Assembly: GCA_964007475.1 (NCBI GenBank)
Contig: OZ023275.1
Coordinates: forward strand, 31,377,619 to 31,441,618
Origin: Hybos culiciformis
Taxonomy: Eukaryota; Arthropoda; Insecta; Diptera; Hybotidae
Length of the DNA stretch: 64,000 nucleotides
Reading direction: 5' to 3'
Below are positions 1-11,057 of this stretch, piece after piece; within the stretch, counting starts at the first letter, position 1, and the number at the start of each line of letters is the position of its first letter. The position numbers and the translations under genes are program-made. The notes beneath the pieces were generated by a model. That model was not told the DNA's origin and did no database searches. It worked only from the letters and a program-made list of their open reading frames with translations.

Positions 1-1235
1 TTTATTTTTTCCTTCTTGTGTTATTTTTTAAAATAATTTTAAGAATATTGTTATTCTAGAAGGGCTGATTTTTTTTTTTTTGCCTCGTTTTTCCATCTTT
101 TTATCAATAAGGAAAATATTCAAGTTATTTTCGAATATTTTTAAGTTATAGTTTCTGGCTGTCAACTAAGGTATTAAATTGTCATAAAATTACGATTGTA
201 CAACACTTTGACATTATTTTATTTTTATCTCAATATTTTACTTTCTTTTTGATTTTAAAATATTGAAGATACATTGTTAATAATATCAAATTCAAAAGTT
301 TTCTGTAACAGTTTCACAAATAAAAGGAGAATCCTACCATTCACCAGGTTAACTTAGTATGAATATATACCTTGAAAATTTTGTATTGTGCAAAACTAGT
401 AATCACCCGATTATTGGCTTCAATAGCAAAAGAGCTTTAATATGAAATGTGAAATTTTATTCATGTGAATAAAGTTATTATAAAAGAAACTATGTATATA
501 TATATGTACACAGTATTCATTTCAAAAGGATTTTGGGAAACATATTTTTATAATCAGATGTTTTTATTTATTTATTTTTTTCTAGATATTCTATATAATA
601 TAAAGTTAATTCGCTTTTATTATGTTAGTGTTGCACATTTATATATACGTAAGTAGTACTGGACATATTTGATGCATGAAGCGAAATAGGTACATACCTT
701 CACTATTATATATATATAATATTGAATGCAGTTTTCTTTTATATAGAATGGATTATCTAAAAATAAAGAAAAATTCTATTTTTTTTTTATCCTTAAATGT
801 GTGCTTTGAATAAAATTCGTCTAATATTTGTTTAATAATATAAATGTTAAAAAATTTTTTTGCTTCTAGATATAATGTTTTTTTTTTTTTGTTTATTAAG
901 TCACATATTTTGCATTTATTGTCTCTAAAATAAATGTAGACAAAATATATTTAAAAAAAAAAAAACAAAAAACAAAAATTTTATATATAAAAATAAGAAT
1001 AAATTTAAATTAAAAAAAATACTGACCACATATGCTATTAATTTAAAATTTTTTATTTTGTTTTTGTATATACACATATTAATGTTTATAATCATAATCG
1101 ATAATGATAAAATATATGTAAAATAAAATATTTAAAAAAATTTTATAATAATATGTCATTATTATAATAAAAATTAAAAAAAAAAAAAAATTAAATTTTG
1201 AACCTTATAAAAATAACTTTATGTATATTTTTTAG
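1..1235. other. AT-rich non-coding stretch
   Basis: I see poly-A and poly-T tracts and short TA runs but no supportable gene or repeat family. If the exon at 1236 is real, this is at least partly its upstream intron, ending in a pyrimidine-rich tract and an AG. Confidence 0.6.
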
Positions 1236-1284
1236 CACTGTTATTGCAAAGAACAGCTTGGATACTAATTCTGCTGCGCTGTGA
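1236..1284 (+). CDS. Candidate 3'-terminal coding exon, gene unknown
   Basis: A T-rich tract ending TTTTTTAG at 1235 is followed by a short open stretch. It reads one leftover base and then 15 codons ending NSLDTNSAAL and a TGA stop. The codons (GCA AAG AAC AGC TTG, GCT GCG CTG) are clearly richer in G and C than anything around them, and an AATAAA-type signal follows within about 20 bases. These are the marks of a last coding exon whose gene begins upstream of this window. I do not recognise the tail. A stretch this short can arise by chance, so the call rests on the splice site, composition and poly(A) signal together. Confidence 0.4.
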
Positions 1285-2440
1285 CCAAAAAAAAAGGAAA
1301 ATAAAATAATTTCTTCCAAAAATGGAAGAACTTGTATCTAAAAGAATTTATATCAACTTAAGGAGGTGATGTTCTAAAATTTTTCTAAACAATATTTTTT
1401 TTTTTTAATAAACTCAAAAGACCAACAATAATGTTTAAGTAATAGAACATTGAAAAAAAAAAAACAAAACGATCTTTGAGAAAATATCAAAGGAAAAACC
1501 AAAGGAAAAGAGATGTATGTTGAAGACCAGACTAGGGTGAAAAATATTCGCCATGTTATTATGATAGTGATAGTATGAAGGAATAAACAAAGACAGTAGA
1601 AAGCTTTAACAATGCTAATTCTGAAAATTTAATCTGAATTGTTAGATTATTTTAATATCGAGTTAAGAAGGAAAAATTTTGCCTTGTTTACCTCTATGTG
1701 TTTTTTACTTCAAATGAATAGAAAATCTATTTTTTTGTCATTTAAAAAAAAACCATAGGAAAATTACTTAAAAAGAAAAACCACAAACCACCTACAAAAA
1801 AATAAATTTAAAACAAAGAAAAAAAAAGGATTTCAAACCTAAATCAGTGTTACTCAGCCGTTGACAATAGTACCATATAAACAAAAAAAAAATTCAAACA
1901 AACAAATGAATTAAACTTATGAATGAAGGTTTTGATTGTCATGAGAATTATATTAAAAAAAAAAGAAAAAGTTGTTTGTATTTTATTACGCATTGTGCCA
2001 TATACCATTTATTTAGCAATGCTATTGGAACAGGCAAAAAAAAACGACCAAGCAAAAAACAACAAAAGGAAAATAAATTTCAATTTGATCGCGAAATTTT
2101 ATGTTTTTTCTTTTTTTGTTTTTTACTTTTTTGTTCCAGAATCCCGAATTCCTAAATTTTTTCTTTTTTTTTTATTAAAAGAAAATCACTCATTTCCCAC
2201 AAGGATTTACCAAAAAGATAGTAAGGAGACAAAAATAAAAAAAAAATAAAAATAAAAGGAAAACAAAAAAAAAAACATATTTGATGAAATATTTCAAATA
2301 TATTCCACGAAAACATACATTATTCAATCTAACCTGAAAGAAAAATTAATGTTCAGTTTCTACTTCAAATGAATAAAAAAGTATTGCACTTACATGTTAT
2401 TAAATTATTCGCATAACTATTTGCACTGACCCCATCTTAC

Positions 2441-2532
2441 CTTTGGCACACTTTGGCTAGGGAGATTGATATGAGGAAAGTCAAAATTATTTGTGAACAC
2501 AATTTTGTTAACATTGTAAAATTTAAAAAACA
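2441..2532 (-). CDS. Candidate internal exon, gene unknown
   Basis: Read on the minus strand, TTCAG at the high-coordinate edge is followed by two leftover bases and 30 open codons ending PHINLPSQSVPK. These run directly into a strong donor, AAAG then GTAAGA, at 2440-2435. The last 15 codons are unlike the surrounding homopolymer DNA. I do not recognise the peptide. It lies downstream, on the minus strand, of the candidate terminal exon at 5091-5188, so it would belong to another gene or to an alternative 3' end. Chance is a real alternative. Confidence 0.25.
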
Positions 2533-2972
2533 CTGAATCATGAAATTATATAAATTTCTGAATACTGGTAGACTAAATTCGTTTTATTAAACTTCAGGAA
2601 AAATTCATCGCAGTTTAACTGCAGATATCTTTCGTCTGTGATAATTGAAATTTTATTTTTTTATAAGATATTACATCTATATACATCCATGAACCGAGGA
2701 CAGTGTAAATGAGTGCAGGAAATGTAATGAAATTATTTAATCTTAATGTGGTAGAATTCTTCTTAACTTTATACATTGTATGCATTAAAAAATCAGTGTT
2801 GAAAAATTGTCACAAAAAATTTCATTTTAAATTTTTTGTACATGTCTTCACAAAGATATTTTGTCAACTACTTATTCTGGTTTGGTGAAATTAATGGTGA
2901 GAAACATAGGTATAAGGTTAAAAGAAAATTGAAACATCAGAGATTGATAATGTGTGTGAAATCGTAGTGCGG

Positions 2973-3026
2973 GCTTAAACAGATATTGGATTTGTTTTAG
3001 CTTAAACAGATATTGGATTTGTTTGT
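2973..3026. repeat. 27-bp direct tandem duplication
   Basis: GCTTAAACAGATATTGGATT and the bases after it occur twice in a row with a 27-bp period and no mismatch over most of the unit. This looks like a recent slippage or unequal-exchange duplication. A looser duplication of ATAAATTATACTTCAGTG follows at about 3122-3165. Confidence 0.85.
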
Positions 3027-3500
3027 GAAACATAAAACAAAAATATATTATGCACAGATACAGATATTTATAAAAATGATAAATTGCAAAAAAGACTGAA
3101 TCTAAAAAAATATGACTTTTTGCATAAATTATACTTCAGTGCTTTCTTGACATAAATTATACTCCAGTGTAAATGTAAACAGTAATTAGAATAGTGTGAT
3201 TACGCTTTCTTGGCATACACTTCGAGTAAACACAGATCAGGATGGTGAGAAATATTAAATCTTTTTTTTACAATTTTTTTACATCAGTCAAGAAAAAATC
3301 TAATAAAAAATATCTTGACATGTAAAATGGAGAGAGATATAAACTATTAACTAAGCGAAATCTCGTATATTTTCTTCAAAAACTTTATTGCAAAGTAAGT
3401 TTTGAAGTAACTTTATTCTCTGTTTTTAACTTCTTTGTCCCACGAATGTATCTTTAAAAAAAAAAAAAAAACACAAAACTTGTTTCAAATGGAATAATTT

Positions 3501-3575
3501 GTGCGAGTCGAATCCACGACTATACATGCCGTAAGATTAAAGGCAATAACTTACCACTACATCATAAGAGCCAAC
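3501..3575 (-). repeat. tRNA-derived sequence (SINE head or tRNA pseudogene)
   Basis: On the minus strand this 75-base segment has a D-arm/A-box-like GATGTAGTGGTAAG, a four-pair stem TGCC/GGCA where an anticodon arm would be, and a T-arm hairpin AGTCG/CGACT around TGGATT whose GGATTCGACT resembles a B box. The 5' and 3' ends do not pair as an acceptor stem and there is no normal 7-base anticodon loop, so it is not a functional tRNA. A tRNA-derived SINE head or a decayed tRNA fits best. The downstream side ends in a T run, which could stop RNA polymerase III. Confidence 0.45.
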
Positions 3576-5090
3576 GAACATATATAATAGTACATAATGA
3601 TATTTTTTCTTTGAAATTACATGCTACTTGACAAAATCATAAACTATTTCATGGATTCTGTTAACATTAGATTATTTTTTTTTTAAACTTATGTTATATC
3701 TAATAGCAATAAAAGGATACGCGTTACTAGAATTTATAACGGTAAAAAAAAATGAAGAAAAATATGTATTAGAATAAAGTTAAATTTAAAGAAGGCATGA
3801 AAGCGTAACGGTATAAAATGTTTGAATGTCAATTTTAGTTTAAAAAAATATTTTTCCTCGCTTTTAAAAAACGAATTTTATGTACGAAAAAATTATGTGA
3901 CATTTTTTCATTAAAATTTACATTTACTTCGCTTTCTTTTTTCTTTTTTTTTTTGGTGGATATTTTATTGGCATTACATGTATTCCTTTCGGATATTTTA
4001 ATATTATGAGAGTTGTTTTATTGAACATTGAAAAGGTAAAAATGGAAAAAAAATATATTTCAATATGCTAATTGGATGAAAATATGTACAGTGCATCAGT
4101 TGGTGTGAATCATTAATGACAGAATTTTATCAAAATTTCAATTTTATGTGTGTATTATATTATATTACTAGTACAAGTTTAGGTGTGGAAATGCCATGTT
4201 TCTGGGCATTATAAATTAGATGGAATAACAAAAAAAAATTTTTTTGGAAAATTATTTTAAAAATAAAAATACACAGAATTTCTTATTTAAATGAATAATT
4301 TAAAATAACATTGTTACTTGTGATAAAACTTTTAAAAATAATTTGGAGTCAAACAAATTTGAATTGCGACTTCGTTCTTGTAGTTTTTGTTATGTTCAAT
4401 AGTGCTTGTACAACAATTCGAATAATATTGTGATAATAATTCATTTCATTTTTCCAATACTCAGATTGATGGATTTTTCACTGCGGGCTATGTATTTCTA
4501 TAAGGCCGGCTCCCATACTATATAATAGAAAATTTATTACTTTATTGCTTATTGGTGAAGGGCAGGTGATATACAAATTTACCTTTTTATGTTTTCATTT
4601 ATTTTTATTAATATATAATTTAAGTGAAAATTTATGAAATAATTCGTTTTTCCGCCCCGAGAAAACAAATTAATAACATTAAGGGTTTATTATAACAACT
4701 ATCGTACAAAAATAATTACGGGAAAATGAGAAACAAATAATTCTTATTAATTGTATACTCTAGCTTTGTGATATCAGGATTATAGACAATATTGTAAAAT
4801 AAAAAAAAATACCAAAATTAATGACATATTATACATATATATTTTATTTTATTTAACAAAAGTCTTCGATTTTTACAAAATATCAACAATTGAATTAATT
4901 TTTCATTTGCTAAATTTCGTAATTTTTTAATTTTTGTCTTGTAGATATTTTTTGTGTTTTTTGTTTTTTGTTTAAGCAATTAAAATAATCATCATTTATA
5001 AAGTATGCACAAAATAAATACAAAAAATAAAACCAAATATCATTTATTTCCTTAAGAAATTGTCACTTAAAGAACAAATAAAATTCAATT
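3576..5090. other. AT-rich non-coding stretch
   Basis: No gene supported. A small GC-richer patch near 4480-4530 (GCGGGCTATG, GGCCGGCTCC) stands out by composition, but I could not assign it to a gene or repeat. Confidence 0.55.
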
Positions 5091-5188
5091 TTAAGAACAA
5101 TAATATTTCCCAGAGTTCTTCTCCTTTTCGTCATCAGCAACATAATTTTTTTTTTCTATATCTTCTTGTGTGTATTTTGTTTCATCAT
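5091..5188 (-). CDS. Candidate 3'-terminal coding exon, gene unknown
   Basis: On the minus strand an acceptor (GGTTTATTTCAG) is followed by two leftover bases and 31 open codons up to a TAA at 5093-5091. The peptide is strongly hydrophilic and acidic, with pieces such as DETKYTQEDIEKK and DDEKEKNSGKYYCS at its end. That is unlike the phenylalanine/isoleucine/lysine strings that random frames give here. An AATAAA lies about 45 bases past the stop (5048-5043). This is the best exon candidate that a length cutoff on ORFs would miss. The end resembles the D-S-G-x-Y-x-C signature of immunoglobulin folds, but stopping right after the cysteine makes a real Ig domain unlikely. Upstream exons would lie at higher coordinates, and I could not identify them. 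Confidence 0.45.
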
Positions 5189-6757
5189 CTGAAATAAACC
5201 ATAGTCTTTAAATAGATAAAGCTCTATTAAAAAAAAAAAACCGAAATGTTAAAGGTTTGATAACACTGGTTTCTGTTAAATTTATACCGAAAACTTTGCA
5301 TTGTTTGTTTCCACGGATTTACTGAAATATTAAAGTGAAGTTCTTTATGATTATAATGACAGACTTAGATTTGATGTAATTTAATTTGTACAACAATTTT
5401 TGTGATAATCACAATATATATTGTACTTCCAAACATAATACTGTAACTAACTATTTTTGCTTTAAATATTATAATTTGTCGAATGGATCATTCTCTATTT
5501 AATTTTTTTTCAGTACGCTTTCAGTTCGTACTTTACTCATATAACTGATCGTATCATTTTTGGCAAATACTTAGAATAACATAGTGGTGTCTTCTAAACC
5601 CTTTATTATTTTTTCTACTTATACTCATGAACTAAATAAGTAATCTAACAATATTTTCTCAATTTTGTACAAAAAAAAGGGGGAAATGAATTCCAAAAGG
5701 AAATAAAAGATAAAAAAAACTTAATAAAATATCTATCAACATTTTATCTATAAAATAACACAGAAAAAAAAAAGAAGAAAACTATAACAATATAAAATCC
5801 ATTTACAATCATCTTCATTTATTTTATAAAATAAACTTGCCCTCTAGGACTCTCAAAGATATTACCATTAATCCCAATAAAATAATATATATGGAGCCTG
5901 AACTGAAAAAAAAAAAAAACTTCATAGTATAATATGTGTATAATCGTAAATATACTATGAAAAAATTCTGAATTTTCTTTATTTTTTTTTTATTTTTTGA
6001 ATGAAATAAAACTTTTCGTTTATCTTTATCTAATATTAACAGAACTTAAGAACTTTAATTCTATTAAATGTTCAAAGACAAAATATATAACAGACATTGA
6101 GAAAAGAAAAAAAAAAAAACTTTATAGTTTTTCATCATTTTTTTTCCCTTTGACTTTAATTTGAATTCTTTCACAAGGCGAAGAATTTCTTCTTTATATT
6201 TTATATTTAATATTATTTGTTCATGATTGAAAATAAAATAAATTTTTAATTCATTGAAAAAAATGTTGAAGTTATATTAGAAATTAATTAAAAAAAAAAG
6301 AAGTCATTTCACAAAATTATTTAATTTTAATTAGTTAAAAATTTTTGCTTCTGTGAACGATAGAAGTAAGAAGTCTAAAATTATATGTTTTTGACGTTAT
6401 TCTGAGCAATTTAATGAAGCGTTGTTACCTTCAATTAAGTTTTTTTTTCAATTGTTTTACATTAATTAATATATATGTATACACATAGTAAAATGTATAT
6501 TGTGTTTTTTAAAGCAATTCAAATATAAAATAATTTTGCAGTGAATGGGGAAGGGTATGTTTTCGTAAAAGTTATGAATAACTTTTATGTATTTAGCAAC
6601 TAAGTATTTTGTGAATGATAAATGGAATAAGTGAATAGAACTAATATAATACAAAAAATAATACAAAAAAAAAAAAATAAAAAAGGATAATATTTTTTAA
6701 ATTTTATTGATATTTATAATATGAAGATGATTATCATTTTACAGAGGGATCCTTAAA
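5189..6757. other. AT-rich non-coding stretch
   Basis: Contains the pyrimidine tract upstream of the minus-strand acceptor at 5188. There is also a weak plus-strand acceptor at 5513 followed by 21 open codons and a stop at 5579. I do not trust this enough to list as an exon. Otherwise A/T runs. Confidence 0.5.
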
Positions 6758-6862
6758 GTTAAAGATTATTGAAACTGACATAAACTTAAAGTTCATATTA
6801 AAAGATTAACTTTTTTTTTAATATAAACTTTAAAGTCTATGTCAATTATAATAATCTTTAAC
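6758..6862. repeat. 105-bp near-perfect hairpin (miRNA-precursor-like or tiny fold-back)
   Basis: GTTAAAGATTATT at the left edge pairs with AATAATCTTTAAC at the right edge, and the pairing continues with few mismatches through about 45 bases per arm, closing on a short loop near 6805-6815. The size and small loop resemble an animal miRNA precursor, although the stem is longer and better paired than usual and could equally be a minimal fold-back element. The strand of any transcript is unknown. Confidence 0.6.
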
Positions 6863-7765
6863 ATAACTTAACATTAACACTAAAGCTATACGTAGAATAA
6901 TTTAGTTTAGTTTCAAATGAACTAGTAATTAAATTACAAATTATTCACCAGAATTTTCAGAAATTTTCAATAATTTTCATAAATTTAGTTCAATTCGAAG
7001 AATATAAAAATACACTAATTTACGTTTATATTTTATAATATTAGAAACTAGAAATAGAAAATTAATATACACATAATAAAAATAAAAAATAATACAAAAA
7101 AAACAATAGAAAACAATTCCCTTGAAAACAAATTTTACTTATTCAGCTCATTTGATGCTTTTGATTATTCAAGGAATAAAATTAGCTTGAAAAAAAAAAG
7201 TTATTTTTCTTTTTTTTTTAATTTTCCATAGACAGAGTTATAAATGAAAAAATAAAAATAAATAAACGACCGGATATTATATGCTAATTTCATGTTATAT
7301 TTATTCCATTAAGAAATTGTTCAAATGCCTTATAGAAATATATATACATAAGCTCCCTGTAAAGATGAAAAGTGGAAATAATTCTAACATAAATATCTGT
7401 TAAACTAAAATCTTAGATGAGTGGAAAAATAAAAGGTATAATCAGATAAATAAATGAAAATAGCAAGAGTATGTTTAAGTAAAATATTTATTAATATAAA
7501 AATTATTATTAAAATTTTCGAAAGAAATAAATGCTGCAAGAATATTTTTAATTTGTCTATAATGAAATTTGTTCAGATAATACTCATAGAGATTGTGGTA
7601 TATGCAGTTAGAGGCCAAGATTTTAAAATTTCTGAGTACAACGTCTAAATTGTGATTATACGGTGATAAACTAATTTGTACGGTGATAAACAAATTTTTG
7701 GAATTATTTTTATGTTATCTAGCGGTAATCTATTAAATCTAATGATATCAACAGTTTAAAGACCT
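6863..7765. other. AT-rich non-coding stretch
   Basis: No gene supported. Open frames at 7454-7693 on both strands overlap each other and have no recognisable domain. A short direct repeat, TACGGTGATAAAC, occurs twice near 7650-7690, just before the element that begins at 7766. Confidence 0.55.
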
Positions 7766-8968
7766 CACGGAAAAAAAAAGCCCATGGAGCGATTCCAAAA
7801 AAATATGGGAACAGCAAAATAGAAAAATTTCCCTTAAATTTTGGAATTAAGTCCTCAAAAAATAGCATCAAATTTAAAAAAAAAAGGATTCTTTACAAAA
7901 TAAAAGCACACATTCCTATAAAAGAAGAAAAAAGAAATATGGGTTTCAGTACTTTTAAAATTGGAACTGATCCTTCTTTAGGTGGAGCGTTTCCAAAAAA
8001 ATATGCACATGTCCCATTTTTTAATGGATTAATTTCTAAAAATTTTGGAATCAAACACCCAAGAAAATAGCAACAAGCTCTAAAAATTATTGGAACTAAG
8101 TTATATGAAAAATAGGGATAGTTACAACTTTAGTTATATTTCTTCCCATCTAAAATTGGATCGTTTCCCACTTGAAAGGCACCAAAATCCTCAATTTTTA
8201 ATCCTATTTATTTAATAGATACCGAATTTATATTTTCTATTTAATACATCGTTGTATATTACTGACATAGCTCAGTGGAAGACTCTACATCACATTGAAA
8301 ACAACGTTAAGCAACGTGTCGTAGTGATAGTACTTAGATGGGTGCCGAAAAAAAATAAAAAAACAATATAAAAACAAAAAAAAGCGAGAAAAAAAAAAAA
8401 AACAAACCAAGAAAAAAAAAAAAAAAGAACCAAAAAAAAAATAAAAAAAAAAAAATAAAAAAAAAAACAAAAAAAAAAAACAAAAAAAATAAAAAAAACA
8501 AAAAAATATAAAAAAAATCAAAAAAATCAAAAAAAAATCAAAAAAAAAAACAAAAAAAAAAAAAAAGGATAGGACAGTGTTTACCAACTATATTAGTATT
8601 AATTCCTACAACAATTGTAAAGTTTACCTTTTATACTATAGTACTTATTCCTTTTAATTTACTTTTTAAAAGGATAGATTCCTACAATAAAATGGGAATT
8701 AGTCCAAAATTTGATTTGGACCAACTCCATAAATCATGAGAACAGCTCCATATTTTAATAGAAATAATTCCTAAAAAATTGGGACTTAATTCCATTTCAG
8801 TTGAAGATTTCGATATTTTTTTGGTACAGTATCCCATAAAATATGGGATTGGTTACCTCTAAAAATATAGGAATGTGTCCCAATATCGTCCACAGATGTG
8901 TTTTTCCCATAAAATTGGGGAGTCAACAACGAAAAAATTGGGAATCGCTCTAAATTTTTTTTTCCGTG
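7766..8968. mobile_element. 1.2-kb non-autonomous element with CACGG inverted ends, unclassified
   Basis: The left end (CACGGAAAAAAAAA, then GGAGCGATTCC) is mirrored by the right end (GGAATCGCTC, then TTTTTTTCCGTG), giving about 30-bp imperfect terminal inverted repeats. The interior is made of many short, loosely repeated units built around ATTCC, TTTTGGGA and TATGGGA words in both orientations, so the whole element is a patchwork of degenerate palindromes. No transposase ORF is present and I see no clear target duplication. The superfamily is unknown. A SINE-like sequence sits inside at 8265-8565. Confidence 0.6.
8265..8565 (+). mobile_element. SINE-like insert: tRNA A-box head, 5S-rRNA-like body, A-rich tail
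   Basis: TAGCTCAGTGG at 8269-8279 matches a tRNA A box. From 8306 to 8347 the sequence tracks the second half of 5S rRNA: GTTAAGCAACGT, a short variable part, then TAGTACTTAGATGGG and a degenerate GTGCCG. It then enters an A-rich tail of more than 200 bases with scattered C, G and T, as in retroposed RNA polymerase III products. I saw no B box. It may be a composite SINE or a retroposed 5S-related pseudogene next to a chance A box. The minus-strand open frame over the tail (8285-8587) is an artefact of the A run. Confidence 0.5.
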
Positions 8969-10877
8969 TATATTTATTTGTTTCTAGTTTGACATCAAAA
9001 GCTTTATATCATATTTAATACGTTCACATACAACATTCAAGAACCGACAGTAAGACAAAAATTAGAATAACATTTTATTTTATTAAATTAATATTTAACT
9101 ATTATTATTTCTCTAAATACAAGTAATAAGAAATGAGTAAAATTTTATTTAGGTTTTTTTCTTTTAGCTATATATATACTGTCTAAGTAATAAAACCTGA
9201 TTAGTTATTCAAATCACATTTCTATTTGCGACAACGTTATAATACTTAAGTACCTTTTGCTTTTAAGATTTTGATGCTATATTTTATATGTATATATAAC
9301 TTTTGTTATGTTCACATGTGAAACTCTATTTTGTTCTTCCTTCGTTTTGCCCTTTTTTCAATTTATAAAGAGATCAGGGCGTATAAGCTAAAATAAAATA
9401 TATATTCCGCGTATTCATTTCATTTCATTAAATATTTAATTTTCAGGTTATACGATAGAGAGACAAATCACTGTAAATTTTTACCAAAAATTAAACAAAA
9501 TAAATAAAAAAGAAAAAACCAACAAGAAGAAATAAACTTAAAATTGTATGTATAAAGGTAGTGTACAGATATAAAATATACATTAGGAGGAAAGATAAAA
9601 ATCTTTAAAGTAAAAATATCAACGAAGAATATAAAATGAACATAAGTCATTACGCCTGACGAACTTTCAATTGGGATTTTAATTTTTCTTCGTTTTCAAT
9701 TTTTTTTTTTTTTTGTAATTTTCATGTAAAATAAGAAATTTATTTTGATTTTTACTAAGTATTACATATATATATATTTATTGGAAAATTGGCTTATTTT
9801 ATTTTTTCGATGGGTTTATAACTTAAAATTCATTATTCGAAATAATTGGATACAGTTGTTGACATTAAATTATATGTTTGATTATATGACAACTATATTT
9901 TTGGAAAATATTATTTCGTAGACATTTGAAGATTTACAAATAAATCGATGTAGGTAATTTTTATAGTTCCTTAATAAGTTTACTATAGTCTATACTAACT
10001 AGAAAGGATTAAATAATCAATATATCGCTAAACATAAGTTTTTTAAACATTTAAAACTATTATTATACATATAGGTACTGTCATTTAAAGTTTTGCACAT
10101 CTAACATAGATAACATGAATTAAATGATATAGTTTTTTCATTATTTTCCCATGTAGTATATATAAATGAATTGATTGTAATAAACACAGAAGTTTATATC
10201 ATATCGACGATGTACTGATTTTATCAATTAAATAAACCATAGAAAGAAATTTTACCAAAATTTCTGTAAATAATTTTACATCTTTTTTAATTTCAAAACA
10301 TATCTGTATATAAACACAGTAATGTTTTTCATTTGCTATTGCTATTTCAGCACAAATTATTATATTTATTTCTATTTCCTTAATTAATTTTATTCATTAA
10401 GACATATTGTAATAGTCAGGAAAAGAATTAAAATCTAAAGATTTTTCTATTCTCTTAGTATTTTTTGTTTAACAAAAAAAAAAAAACACCCACAAAATCA
10501 CTTAATTTCACATTTTCCGTATAAAGTTCATTTTCAGTATAATGAGAAAACATTATATTTTTAATTATAAAATCCAACTTAAAAATTTTTACTATATGCA
10601 TAGAGTTTGAGCATTAATTGACATTTCTTAAGATAATCTTTGCAGCATTATCAACATCGCATTCCAAAATTTAAAAAAATTTGTAATCGTTTGCTGACTA
10701 TTATAAATTAGAGATGAGGAAAGAAAGAAAAAACATTATATATGAGATTTGAATGTAAAGAGGTTTCTTTTTGGATTTATAGGGCTTTTTCATGTATTCA
10801 CACATGTATTTCTCTTAAAGTTAAGGACGAAAGTTCTAGTGTGCTCTTGAAAACAAAATACATATTAAGAGTTTAAA
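8969..10877. other. AT-rich non-coding stretch
   Basis: No gene or repeat family recognised. The minus-strand open frame at 9468-9650 is low-complexity aromatic/hydrophobic sequence without a domain. Confidence 0.55.
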
Positions 10878-11057
10878 ATGATAAACTCTAATAATATAGT
10901 AAAGAAGAGGATGCTAAGAAGCTCGAAGTCATATAATGCCCGAGTTCTGAATCATCTTGCTTTATGGCCTATTCAAAAACGACACAAACCCAAACTAATC
11001 AACTATAGAGTTTATTCTAGCAAAAATAGGCTTTGGGTCCCTGAAACGCAGAGTTGA
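10878..11057 (+). CDS. Small basic ORF of 59 codons in a GC-richer island, unrecognised
   Basis: An ATG-to-TGA frame of 59 codons covers a patch (about 10917-11085) that is visibly richer in G and C than its surroundings. The product is basic, with the stretch PIQKRHKPKLINYRVY near residues 31-46, and has no motif I recognise. It might be an exon fragment, a decayed transposon ORF or chance. There is no clear splice signal at either edge. Confidence 0.15.
   Translation: MINSNNIVKKRMLRSSKSYNARVLNHLALWPIQKRHKPKLINYRVYSSKNRLWVPETQS

Larger units (their letters stand above)
1285..3500. other. AT-rich non-coding stretch with one candidate exon
   Basis: Apart from the candidate minus-strand exon at 2441-2532 and a tandem duplication near 2973, this is low-complexity AT-rich sequence with many A runs. 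The overlapping open frames at 1919-2249 encode lysine-, phenylalanine- and isoleucine-rich strings expected from A/T runs, and I do not regard them as genes. Confidence 0.6.

Noticed and set aside
1919..2249. Two overlapping plus-strand frames of 78 and 108 codons
   Set aside because: They overlap in different frames over A/T runs, are lysine/phenylalanine-rich and have no domain.
5514..5579. Plus-strand terminal exon after AATTTTTTTTCAG
   Set aside because: Only 21 codons with ordinary AT-rich composition and no poly(A) signal that stands out.
8285..8587. 100-codon minus-strand frame, almost all phenylalanine
   Set aside because: It is the translation of the long A-rich tail of the SINE-like insert and not a protein.
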